Assembly (NCBI GenBank): GCA_017936685.1
Contig: JAGBFA010000016.1
Coordinates: 1 to 64,000, forward strand
Direction: 5' to 3'
DNA from: Alistipes sp.
GTDB taxonomy: Bacteria > Bacteroidota > Bacteroidia > Bacteroidales > Rikenellaceae
Length of the DNA stretch: 64,000 nucleotides
Shown piece after piece: positions 56,818-64,000 of this stretch (position 1 is its first letter; each line of letters starts with the position of its first letter). The notes beneath the pieces were generated by a model. That model was not told where the DNA came from. It did not search any database and saw only the letters and a list, made by a program, of their open reading frames with translations. The position numbers and the translations under genes were made by a program.

Positions 56818-57732
56818 TTACAGATTGTTCAGCGATTCGGTGGCTCCGAGGACACTGTCGTAGTAGCGTTTGGAGATAGGTATGCGGCCTATCGAGTCGT
56901 CGCTCAGACGGACGTAGTGCGCCTTGTGCTCTTCGCCGATGAATTCGATCTTGCGCGCGTTTATTATATAGGAGCGGTGACAGCGGATCATGCCCGTGCC
57001 CGACAGGCTCTCCTCTATGGCTGAGGTGCGGCAGCGGAGCATGTAGACCGAGAACTTATCGTTGTGCTTGTAGTGTATCTTGACGTAGTTGTCCTGCGAT
57101 TCGAGATAGTAGAGCGAGTCGACGTTGATCGTAAGGCGCAGCGTGCCGTTGTTGTCGTAGAGATTGACCATTTGCGGCAGTTGTGCGGCCGCGGCGGCCG
57201 ATGCCGGCTGCGTGGTCTCCGCGCTGATGCGTTCCAGCTCCTCGCGCATGCGGTCGCGTTCGTAGATGGCGGCGTCGAGATCCTCCCGCTTGGATTTATA
57301 GGCGACGTAAAGCGTTATGAGCGAGTAGGGTATGGCCGTGATCATCGTCACGAAGAACAAGACGCGCAGTGCTATGGCCGGTATCGACGACGATGTTATG
57401 CCCGGCAGCAGTTCGATCGTGAGCATCGTGTAGCCGATCGATATCACCATGTTTTCGCACAGCAGCCATACTATGTAGCGGGCTGCCGTGAACCTTATGC
57501 GGTTGCGCAGCAGATAGATAACGACCTTGCTCACCGACAATACGCCCAAGGCCGCCACAAGGAATACCACCGAGATGCCCAGCGTGTTCATGTCCTTTAC
57601 GCTGAACCACATCGCCACCGAAAACGGAGTGTATATCAGCAGGAACAGTGCCGAGAACGATATGACGAACAGCACCGACATGATCAGATACTTCCGTCCG
57701 GTAAGAAATTGCGGTATTTCGCTTCCTCGCAT
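56818..57732 (-). CDS. Membrane-bound LytTR-type transcription regulator
   Basis: A 304-aa protein with four membrane helices (about 17-39, 50-72, 83-103 and 117-142), a coiled-coil linker (148-175, YKSKREDLDAAIYERDRMRE), and a C-terminal LytTR DNA-binding domain (about 205-300, LYYLESQDNYVKIHYKHNDK and MIRCHRSYIINARKIEFIGE). There is no receiver domain, so it is not a classical response regulator; it may sense a membrane signal directly. It is divergent from fabH across 202 bases, so regulation of the fab genes is possible but unproven. Confidence 0.87.
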   Translation of the reverse strand: MRGSEIPQFLTGRKYLIMSVLFVISFSALFLLIYTPFSVAMWFSVKDMNTLGISVVFLVAALGVLSVSKVVIYLLRNRIRFTAARYIVWLLCENMVISIGYTMLTIELLPGITSSSIPAIALRVLFFVTMITAIPYSLITLYVAYKSKREDLDAAIYERDRMREELERISAETTQPASAAAAAQLPQMVNLYDNNGTLRLTINVDSLYYLESQDNYVKIHYKHNDKFSVYMLRCRTSAIEESLSGTGMIRCHRSYIINARKIEFIGEEHKAHYVRLSDDSIGRIPISKRYYDSVLGATESLNNL

Positions 57733-57934
57733 TGGCTTTCAATATTCGGTTTCGCGCTGCGAATATACTAAATTGCGGAAAAACGGCCAAGCTATTCGCC
57801 ATAAATATGGAAATTTCGTCCCCGAATAGGCGTTTTCACCACATTTAGGAGGCTGTTACAAATATAAAAGATATATTCGCGGCGATTCGAAATAGAATAT
57901 TGAAAAGTTTTTGTTAAATTAATAAGCAATAGTA

Positions 57935-58888
57935 ATGAAAATTTTAGGAACCGGATGTGCGAATCCGTCGTGTGTGGTGACCAACCAGATGCTCGAAGGT
58001 TTTTTGGATACGAGCGATCAGTGGATTACCGAGCGTACCGGTATCAAGGAGCGTCGGGTGATGTCGTCGGAGCGATTGATCGACCTGGCCGTATCTGCCG
58101 CAAATAAGGCACTTGCCGATGCCGGCGTCGGTGTGGAGGAGCTGGATTTTATAATATGTTCGAATGTGGTCAACGAATATGCCACCCCTGCAATGTCTTG
58201 TATGATTCAGGGAGCGATAGGTGCCACCTGCCCGTGTTTGGATATCAATGCCGCATGTGCAGGTTTTATTTTTGCACTCGACATGGCCGAAGACAAGCTG
58301 CGTGCCGGCAAGGCCGACAAGATACTTATCGTCTGCGCCGAGGAGCCTACGCGCATGGTCAGCTGGGAAGACCGCAACACCTGCGTGCTGTTCGGTGACG
58401 GTGCGGGTGCCGCCGTCGTGGGTCAGGGCGATGCCATGAAGGCTGTGAAGCTGACTACGGCAAGCCGTACCGACGTTCTCTATCAGCTGCGCCGTTTGGA
58501 GCCGACCCCCTATTTGCAGGGCGACCACAGCTTCGCACCGTTAGTGATGAAGGGACGCGACGTGTTCAAGACCGCCGTGTCGTCGTCGACGGCCGACATA
58601 AAGGATCTGCTGGCCCGCACGGGCATCGATTCTGCCGATGTGAAGTATTTCGTACTGCATCAGGCCAACGAGCGCATCATCGACTCCATACGCGGCCTTT
58701 TGGGCGAGCAGCCCGAGAAGTTCCCCCACAATGTGGAGCGTTACGGCAACACCTCGTCGGCCAGCGTGCCTATCCTGCTGGACGAGCTGAGCCGTGAGGG
58801 CAAGCTGCAAAAGGGCGATATTCTGGTGCTTAGCGCATTCGGTGCCGGATTTACCACGGCTGCCTGCATCATCGAGTGGACAAAATAG
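57935..58888 (+). CDS. fabH: 3-oxoacyl-ACP synthase III (FabH)
   Basis: A 317-aa condensing enzyme that starts fatty acid synthesis from acyl-CoA and malonyl-ACP. The catalytic triad is visible: Cys108 in NAACAGFIFAL, His242 in VLHQANERI and Asn272 in RYGNTSSASVP. The start codon sits in an AT-rich leader; no consensus promoter was found. It begins a four-gene block fabH-fabF-fabZ-fabG. No acpP or malonyl transferase gene is next to it, and more than one FabH is common in this phylum, so it may serve branched-chain priming or a special lipid. Confidence 0.93.
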   Translation: MKILGTGCANPSCVVTNQMLEGFLDTSDQWITERTGIKERRVMSSERLIDLAVSAANKALADAGVGVEELDFIICSNVVNEYATPAMSCMIQGAIGATCPCLDINAACAGFIFALDMAEDKLRAGKADKILIVCAEEPTRMVSWEDRNTCVLFGDGAGAAVVGQGDAMKAVKLTTASRTDVLYQLRRLEPTPYLQGDHSFAPLVMKGRDVFKTAVSSSTADIKDLLARTGIDSADVKYFVLHQANERIIDSIRGLLGEQPEKFPHNVERYGNTSSASVPILLDELSREGKLQKGDILVLSAFGAGFTTAACIIEWTK

Positions 58889-58917
58889 TAAAACCTTAAA
58901 ACGAAAACATATAACTT

Positions 58918-60168
58918 ATGGAACACAGAGTAGTAATTACGGGTATAGGTGCCATCACGCCGGTGGGCAACAATGTCGCCGACATGTGGCACAATATGGT
59001 CGAGGGTAATTGCGGTATCGATTATATCAAGGGTTACGACGAATATAACCTTCCGGTGAAGGTCGCCGGACAGGTCAAGGATTTCGATGCGTCGAAGTAC
59101 AACCTCAATCCGGGCTTGGTACGCCGCAGCGACCTCTATTGTCAGTATGCCATGGCGGCAGCTTCGCAGGCTATGGAGGACAGCGGTTTGCGAAGCGGCG
59201 AGAACATCGCTCCCGAGCGTCTGGGCGTATATATCGGCTCGGGCATCGGCGGCATGCACACGTTCGTCAACCAGACCAAGGTGCTGTTGGAGGAGGGCGT
59301 AGGCCGCATATCTCCGTTCTTCGTGCCGATGATGATCTCAAATATCGCAGCCGGCAACGTGGCCATCACCTTCAACGCTCAAGGCGTCTGCCTTCCCGTG
59401 GTGACGGCCTGCGCTACGGGTACGCACTCGGCAGGTGAGGCCTATCGTGCCATCAAACACGGCTATGCCGATGCCATCATCACCGGTGGTGCCGAGGCTG
59501 CCGTACACCCGCTGGCCATAGGCGGTTTTGCCAACAGCAAGGCTCTGTCGCGTTCGGAGGATCCGTTGCAGGCATCGCTGCCCTTCAATATCAACCGTCA
59601 CGGTTTCGTAATAGCCGAGGGTGCCGGTGCTCTGATATTCGAGTCGTTGGAGAGTGCCGAGAAGCGCGGTGCCAAGATCTATGCCGAGGTCGTAGGTTAC
59701 GGCAACAGCTGCGACGCACACCACTTCACCGCACCCCACCCCGAGGGTATCCCCGCGTCGCGCGCCATCAAGCAGGCTCTGGACGAGGCCGGTTTCGATG
59801 CCGACAAGGATCTGCTCTACATCAACGCTCACGGTACGGGTACGCCGCTGAACGACTCGTCGGAGACCAAGGCCATCAAGATCGCCATGGGCGAGGAGGC
59901 TGCCCGCAAGGCTATCATCACCTCGACCAAGTCGATCACCGGTCACATGTTGGGAGCCACGGGTGCCGTTGAGCTTATCGCATCGACGCTGTCGCTGGCC
60001 AACGGTATCGTTACGCCGACCATCGGTCTTACCGACCCCGATCCCGAGTGCGATCTCGACTACACGCCCATCAAGGCACGCAAGGCCGATGTCAACGTGG
60101 CCATCTCGAACTCGCTGGGCTTCGGCGGTCACAACGCCTGCGTGGCACTGCGTAAGTTTGCCAAATAG
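58918..60168 (+). CDS. fabF: 3-oxoacyl-ACP synthase II (FabF)
   Basis: A 416-aa elongating condensing enzyme. Catalytic residues: Cys165 in VVTACATGTHSAG, His305 in NAHGTGTPLNDSS and His343 in TGHMLGATGAVE. The dimer-interface and gating segments are normal (NISNIAAGN-like at 140-147; GFGGHNACV at the end). Length is typical. It lies 29 bases after fabH and 25 bases before fabZ and should act with them in one pathway. Confidence 0.95.
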   Translation: MEHRVVITGIGAITPVGNNVADMWHNMVEGNCGIDYIKGYDEYNLPVKVAGQVKDFDASKYNLNPGLVRRSDLYCQYAMAAASQAMEDSGLRSGENIAPERLGVYIGSGIGGMHTFVNQTKVLLEEGVGRISPFFVPMMISNIAAGNVAITFNAQGVCLPVVTACATGTHSAGEAYRAIKHGYADAIITGGAEAAVHPLAIGGFANSKALSRSEDPLQASLPFNINRHGFVIAEGAGALIFESLESAEKRGAKIYAEVVGYGNSCDAHHFTAPHPEGIPASRAIKQALDEAGFDADKDLLYINAHGTGTPLNDSSETKAIKIAMGEEAARKAIITSTKSITGHMLGATGAVELIASTLSLANGIVTPTIGLTDPDPECDLDYTPIKARKADVNVAISNSLGFGGHNACVALRKFAK

Positions 60169-60193
60169 TGTGAATGCTTAAATCTTCGTTACG

Positions 60194-60622
60194 ATGAACA
60201 GAGAAGAGATAAAAAACTATCTGCCGCATCGCGAGCCGATGCTGCTCGTCGATGATATCACGCTCGACGGCGAGTGGGCCGATGCCCACTACCATGTCAC
60301 GGGCGAGGAGTTTTTCCTCAAAGGACACTTCCCCGGCAATCCGGTTGTGCCCGGCGTTATCACTTGCGAGATCATTGCGCAGTCGTGCGCACTGCTCCTG
60401 GGCGATCTGTTGAAGGGACGTACTCCCTTCTATGCCGGTATCGACAACGTGAAGTTCAAGTCGGCCGTTCACCCTGGCGATACGCTCCATATCCGTGCGC
60501 GCATCACGCAGCAGCGCGGCCTGCTCGTATTCACCGAGGCCAAGGCCTTCGTGGAGGATCGTCTGGCCTGCTTGGGCAACTTCTCGTTCATGCTTGTAGA
60601 CAACGACAAAATTAAAAAATAG
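60194..60622 (+). CDS. fabZ: 3-hydroxyacyl-ACP dehydratase, FabZ-like
   Basis: A 142-aa hot-dog fold protein. It begins with the LPHREPMLLVDDI motif and has the active site His in GHFPGNPVVPG and Glu in ITCEIIAQ. It removes water from 3-hydroxyacyl-ACP. The fusion with LpxC seen in many Bacteroidetes FabZ genes is absent, so this is probably a second dehydratase beside an lpxC-fabZ gene elsewhere. It is seven codons from fabF and six bases before fabG. Confidence 0.88.
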   Translation: MNREEIKNYLPHREPMLLVDDITLDGEWADAHYHVTGEEFFLKGHFPGNPVVPGVITCEIIAQSCALLLGDLLKGRTPFYAGIDNVKFKSAVHPGDTLHIRARITQQRGLLVFTEAKAFVEDRLACLGNFSFMLVDNDKIKK

Positions 60623-60628
60623 AGAATT

Positions 60629-61375
60629 ATGAAACTTCTTGAAGGCAAGGTCGCACTCGTCACGGGTGCCGGCCGTGGTATCGGCAAGGCAATCGCACTG
60701 CGTTTCGCCGCCGAGGGCGCAAATGTGGCATTTACCGATTTGGCTATCAACGAGACTGTCGAGGCTACCGTTAAGGAGATCGAGGCACTGGGCGTTAAGG
60801 TCAAGGCATACGCCTCTAACGCAGCCCTGTTCGATCAGACCCACGAGGTCGTGAAGCAGATCGTGGAGGACTTCGGCCGCATCGACATTCTGGTCAACAA
60901 CGCCGGCATCACCAAGGACGGCCTGATGATGCGTATGAGCGAAGCTCAGTGGGACGCCGTGCTGACGGTCAACCTCAAATCGGCATTCAACTTCATTCAC
61001 GCCGTAGTGCCCGTCATGGCCAAGCAGCGCGGCGGCTCGATCATCAACATGTCGTCGGTCGTAGGCGTGAGCGGCAATGCCGGTCAGTGCAACTACTCGG
61101 CATCTAAGGCCGGTATGATCGGTCTTGCGAAGTCTATCGCCAAGGAGATGGGACCGCGCGGCATACGTGCCAACTGCATCGCCCCGGGCTTCATCATCAC
61201 CGACATGACCAACCAGCTCTCTCAGGAGATCAAGGATCAGTGGGCTGCGCAGATTCCTCTGCGTCGCGGCGGTACTCCCGAGGACGTTGCCAATGTGGCA
61301 TTGTTCCTCGCCAGCGATTTGTCGTCGTATGTCAGCGGGCAGGTTATTCACTGCTGCGGTGCGATGAACTGCTAA
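60629..61375 (+). CDS. fabG: 3-oxoacyl-ACP reductase FabG
   Basis: A 248-aa short-chain dehydrogenase using NADPH. The cofactor loop is TGAGRGIGKA (12-21), NNAG is at 90-93, the catalytic Ser is 142/143 in INMSSVVG, Tyr156 and Lys160 form YSASK. The end SSYVSGQVIHCCGAMNC is FabG-like. It completes the condensation, reduction and dehydration set; only an enoyl reductase is missing. Directly after the stop lies a 122-bp hairpin element. Confidence 0.93.
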   Translation: MKLLEGKVALVTGAGRGIGKAIALRFAAEGANVAFTDLAINETVEATVKEIEALGVKVKAYASNAALFDQTHEVVKQIVEDFGRIDILVNNAGITKDGLMMRMSEAQWDAVLTVNLKSAFNFIHAVVPVMAKQRGGSIINMSSVVGVSGNAGQCNYSASKAGMIGLAKSIAKEMGPRGIRANCIAPGFIITDMTNQLSQEIKDQWAAQIPLRRGGTPEDVANVALFLASDLSSYVSGQVIHCCGAMNC

Positions 61376-61497
61376 TTTTTTGTGAAAAGCGGCCATTTGC
61401 TGCCGCTCGCTCAATTGCCCGAATAGGCAGTACGACAAGTACAGCCTATCCGGGCAATTTTCGTTATGCGTTGCAACTTACCGCTTTTGACGAAAAA
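61376..61497. repeat. 122-bp nested hairpin element, copy 5
   Basis: Termini TTTTTGTGAAAAGCGG/CCGCTTTTGACGAAAA, centre ATAGGC-a-GTAC/GTAC-a-GCCTAT and outer stem AATTGCCCG/CGGGCAATT. It starts at the fabG stop codon and might also act as its terminator. Confidence 0.85.
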
Positions 61498-61533
61498 TTT
61501 GCGCATAGTTCTTTGGAGACTATTTCCACCACT

Positions 61534-61783
61534 TTGTCATTCTGAGTGGAATGAAATGGAACGAAGAATCTGGTTGGGGAATATAAAACTTCTTGTCCTG
61601 TCATTCTGAGGAGCGTGCTATGCACGCGACGTGAGAATCTCTCTTTTGTGCGACAATTCCCTGTCTGACAACCGCTCTCCCGAGCGCGAGACTCCCACGG
61701 TCGGGCATATGCCCTCCCTCGGAGTGACAGGTTGTGTATGAAGAGACTCCCACGGTCGGGCGTTTGCCCTCTCTCGGAGTGAC
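61534..61783. repeat. TCATTCTGAG-type hairpin cluster
   Basis: Copies at 61600-61641 (ATTCT/AGAAT with GCGTGC/GCACGC), 61688-61728 (ACTCC/GGAGT with GGGC/GCCC) and 61743-61783 (ACTCC/GGAGT with GGGC/GCCC), plus a longer unit at 61534. From 61784 to 61892 nothing further is seen. Confidence 0.75.
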
Positions 61784-61892
61784 AGACGATGTGGCCTTGT
61801 CATTTCCAAACAGATGTTTTCCCTTGGTAAATATAACCGGAGGTTATTAAAGTCTCGCGCGGAGTGTTGCGGGCGAAAATAATAGCCGCCGA

Positions 61893-61924
61893 TTTGCCGT
61901 TTTACATATAATGACATATCTTTG
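61893..61924 (+). promoter_or_regulatory. Promoter of the dipeptidyl peptidase gene
   Basis: TTTG (61893-61896), 20 nt, TATCTTTG (61917-61924): an exact consensus match, 52 bases before the ATG. Confidence 0.75.
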
Positions 61925-61975
61925 TTATATGAAATTCCGCGGCCGGCGTGCCACGGAGATATACCGGATTGAGTT

Positions 61976-64000
61976 ATGAAGAGACTATTTATGTTTTTGT
62001 CGGGAGTCGCATTCGCAGGCTCGGTTGCCGCGCAAGTAGGGTATGGCGATATGTTGCGCCTCAGAGCCGCGCAGTCGATACCCCTGTTGCAGTCGCCTGC
62101 TGCGATGATACCCACCTCCGATGCCGACCGCTATTGCGTGGTGACGGATCGTGCCGTGGTGAGCTATGACTATGCCACAGGCGAGCAGTGCGATACGCTG
62201 CTGCGCAGCGACGACGGCCGCAGCATACTCTCGGCAGGGCTTTCACCCGATATGAAGACGCTTCTTATGGAGACTTGCCAGCAGGGTGCCGCCTCGCCAC
62301 GTCGGGCGATATATCGCCACTCCTATACGAGCGACTACGATCTTGTGGCGGACGACGGCCGGCAGCTGGCACGCTTCGAGGGCGTGCGCGACGCATCGTT
62401 TTCGCCCGACTCGCGCATGTTGGCATACGCCCGCGACAACAACCTGTACCTCTATGATATCGCTTCGTGCAGCACGACGGCCGTGACCGATGACGGAGAG
62501 TGGAACGCAACGATCAACGCCACCACCGATTGGGTCTACGAGGAGGAGTATGGCTTCACGCGCGCATACGCCTTTTCGCCCGATTCGCGCAGCATAGCCT
62601 TTCTGCGTTTCGACGAGAGCCGTGTGCCGCTGTTCGAGATGATGCGCTTCGACGGCGAATTGTACAATCATGCCTACCGGTTCAAGTATCCTAAGGCGGG
62701 CGACTGCAACTCGGTAGTCGAGCTGCACCTCTACGATATAGCTTCGGGCACGACGCAGCGTATCGATACGGGTGCCGAGACCGACCAGTATATTCCGCAC
62801 ATAGGCTGGACTCCGGCCGGCGAACTCTATTTCTATCGCGTCAATCGCAAACAAAATCTCTTCGAGGTGATCGTATGTCATGCCGACGGCGGGCAGCGGA
62901 TCATCTACCGCGAGCAGTCGCCGCGATATGTCGAGCGTCCCTCGCCGTCGACCGTAACCTTCGTCGATGCCGATCGTTTCATCGTGCGCGAGGAGACCTC
63001 GACGGGCTGGTTCCACCTCTATCTCCACAGCATCAAGCGCGGACGCATACGCGCCCTGACCTGTGGCGAGTGGGAGGTGACGGGCATCGTGGGCATCGAT
63101 GCCGAGCGCGGAGGCCGAGTCTATTACACCTCTACCGAGCGTTCGCCTCTGCGCCGCAACCTCTATCGCGTCGATCTGAGCGGCCGCAACAAACGCTGTC
63201 TGGGCGAGGACAATTTCTACTGGACCGTATATCCTTCGCCGCAGATGAAGTATTTTGCAGCGACGCGTTCGTCGTCGTCGCGTGCACCCATCAGCGCGGT
63301 ATTCGATGCCGACGGCGTGATGCAGCGTTCGCTCTCGGCGGCTGTCAAGCGCAAGGCCGGTGCGGTCAAAGTGCCTGTGCCCGAGTTCTCGACATTCACC
63401 ACCGAGCGCGGCGACGAGCTTAACATCTACATCATACGACCTCTCGATTTCGACCCGTCGCGCCGCTATCCTGTGCTGCTGACGCAATATTCGGGTCCGG
63501 GTTCGCAGCAGGTGGCCGACCGCTGGGGCGGCGACTGGGAGCAGGCGTTAGCCATGAACGGTTATATAGTGGCTTGTTGCGACGGTCGCGGAACGGGCTT
63601 CCGCGGCGAGGAGTTCAAGAAACAGACCTATGGCGATCTGGGGCGTGCCGAGGTCGAGGATCAGCTCTCGTTCGCGCGCTACATGGCCTCGCTGCCCTAC
63701 GTCGATTCATCGCGCATAGGCATCTACGGCTGGTCTTACGGCGGATTCATGGCTTTGGGCTGCGCCTTGAAGGGCGACGGACTCTTCCGCATGGCCATTG
63801 CGGTGGCACCTGTCACCTCGTGGCGTTATTACGACAGCATCTACACGGAGATATACAACGATCTGCCGCAGGACAACCCCGAGGGTTACGATCTCAACTC
63901 TCCTATCAACTTCGCCGACCGTCTGAGCGACGATACCCGTCTGTTGATAATACACGGCACAGCCGATGACAACGTGCACTTCCAGAACTCTATTGAGATG
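61976..64000 (+). CDS. Dipeptidyl peptidase IV (S9 family), 3' end missing
   Basis: The first 675 codons of a secreted S9B prolyl peptidase; the gene runs off the window. Signal peptide MKRLFMFLSGVAFAGSVAA, then an eight-blade propeller region (about 40-480). The double-Glu motif that binds the substrate N-terminus is DWVYEEEYGF (Glu189-191). The hydrolase domain has the nucleophile Ser587 in GWSYGGF and the acid in TADDNVH (662-668). The catalytic His lies beyond the window. It removes X-Pro dipeptides from peptides in the periplasm. The start is supported by the exact promoter upstream. Confidence 0.93.
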   Translation, partial: MKRLFMFLSGVAFAGSVAAQVGYGDMLRLRAAQSIPLLQSPAAMIPTSDADRYCVVTDRAVVSYDYATGEQCDTLLRSDDGRSILSAGLSPDMKTLLMETCQQGAASPRRAIYRHSYTSDYDLVADDGRQLARFEGVRDASFSPDSRMLAYARDNNLYLYDIASCSTTAVTDDGEWNATINATTDWVYEEEYGFTRAYAFSPDSRSIAFLRFDESRVPLFEMMRFDGELYNHAYRFKYPKAGDCNSVVELHLYDIASGTTQRIDTGAETDQYIPHIGWTPAGELYFYRVNRKQNLFEVIVCHADGGQRIIYREQSPRYVERPSPSTVTFVDADRFIVREETSTGWFHLYLHSIKRGRIRALTCGEWEVTGIVGIDAERGGRVYYTSTERSPLRRNLYRVDLSGRNKRCLGEDNFYWTVYPSPQMKYFAATRSSSSRAPISAVFDADGVMQRSLSAAVKRKAGAVKVPVPEFSTFTTERGDELNIYIIRPLDFDPSRRYPVLLTQYSGPGSQQVADRWGGDWEQALAMNGYIVACCDGRGTGFRGEEFKKQTYGDLGRAEVEDQLSFARYMASLPYVDSSRIGIYGWSYGGFMALGCALKGDGLFRMAIAVAPVTSWRYYDSIYTEIYNDLPQDNPEGYDLNSPINFADRLSDDTRLLIIHGTADDNVHFQNSIEM

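Overview
The window looks like chromosomal DNA of a GC-rich member of the Bacteroidales. An Alistipes-like Rikenellaceae fits best, but the genus is a guess. The evidence is: promoters of the Bacteroidetes type (TTTG, 19-21 nt, TAnnTTTG) in front of many genes, almost no Shine-Dalgarno sequences, several TonB-dependent receptors with carboxypeptidase-like N-terminal domains, BACON, DUF5689, DUF4199, DUF4293 and DUF5723 proteins, a BtuG-type cobalamin lipoprotein, and a CRISPR repeat of the 47-bp type II-C class. No transposase, integrase or phage structural gene was seen.

Layout. 1-737: right-hand part of a type II-C-like CRISPR array (10 identical repeats, 9 spacers), cut by the left window edge. 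738-1860: a coding remnant, a small membrane protein and dispersed hairpin repeats. 1.86-8.2 kb: a CAU tRNA, an MFS exporter, then galM, gltX, a SIMPL protein and ychF on the minus strand. 8.5-14.6 kb: sufBCDS, tmk and a MauE/DoxX-like membrane protein. 14.6-20.4 kb: a complete RND efflux tripartite set and an OsmC protein. 20.5-25.7 kb: a 991-aa TPR protein, an outer-membrane barrel and a YIP1-like protein. 25.8-29.0 kb: the SRP RNA (minus), mltG, DUF4199, a GtrB-like glycosyltransferase and DUF4293. 29.1-38.0 kb: a five-gene secreted nuclease, OB-fold lipoprotein and TonB receptor locus, which looks like an extracellular nucleic acid utilisation system. 38.0-46.05 kb: uvrC, DUF5723 and an Oar-like receptor, bracketed by inverted dispersed repeats. 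46.07-50.8 kb: envelope glycosyltransferases, a lipid A-type acyltransferase, rsmI and a Pro/Glu-repeat protein. 50.9-56.1 kb: a B12 uptake operon (PKD lipoprotein, btuG, btuB) behind a cobalamin riboswitch. 56.8-61.4 kb: a membrane LytTR regulator and fabH-fabF-fabZ-fabG. 61.98 kb to the end: a dipeptidyl peptidase IV that runs off the window.

Most notable signals: (i) the 29-38 kb nuclease/receptor locus; (ii) three families of intergenic repeats whose stems covary between copies, including a two-state hairpin (ATTCT/AGAAT versus ACTCC/GGAGT) and a 122-bp nested hairpin element; (iii) tandem repeat units that contain full consensus promoters; (iv) CRISPR repeats that contain the same promoter box in the predicted crRNA direction, which would let each spacer have its own start site; (v) an uncharacterised PKD lipoprotein as first gene of the B12 operon.
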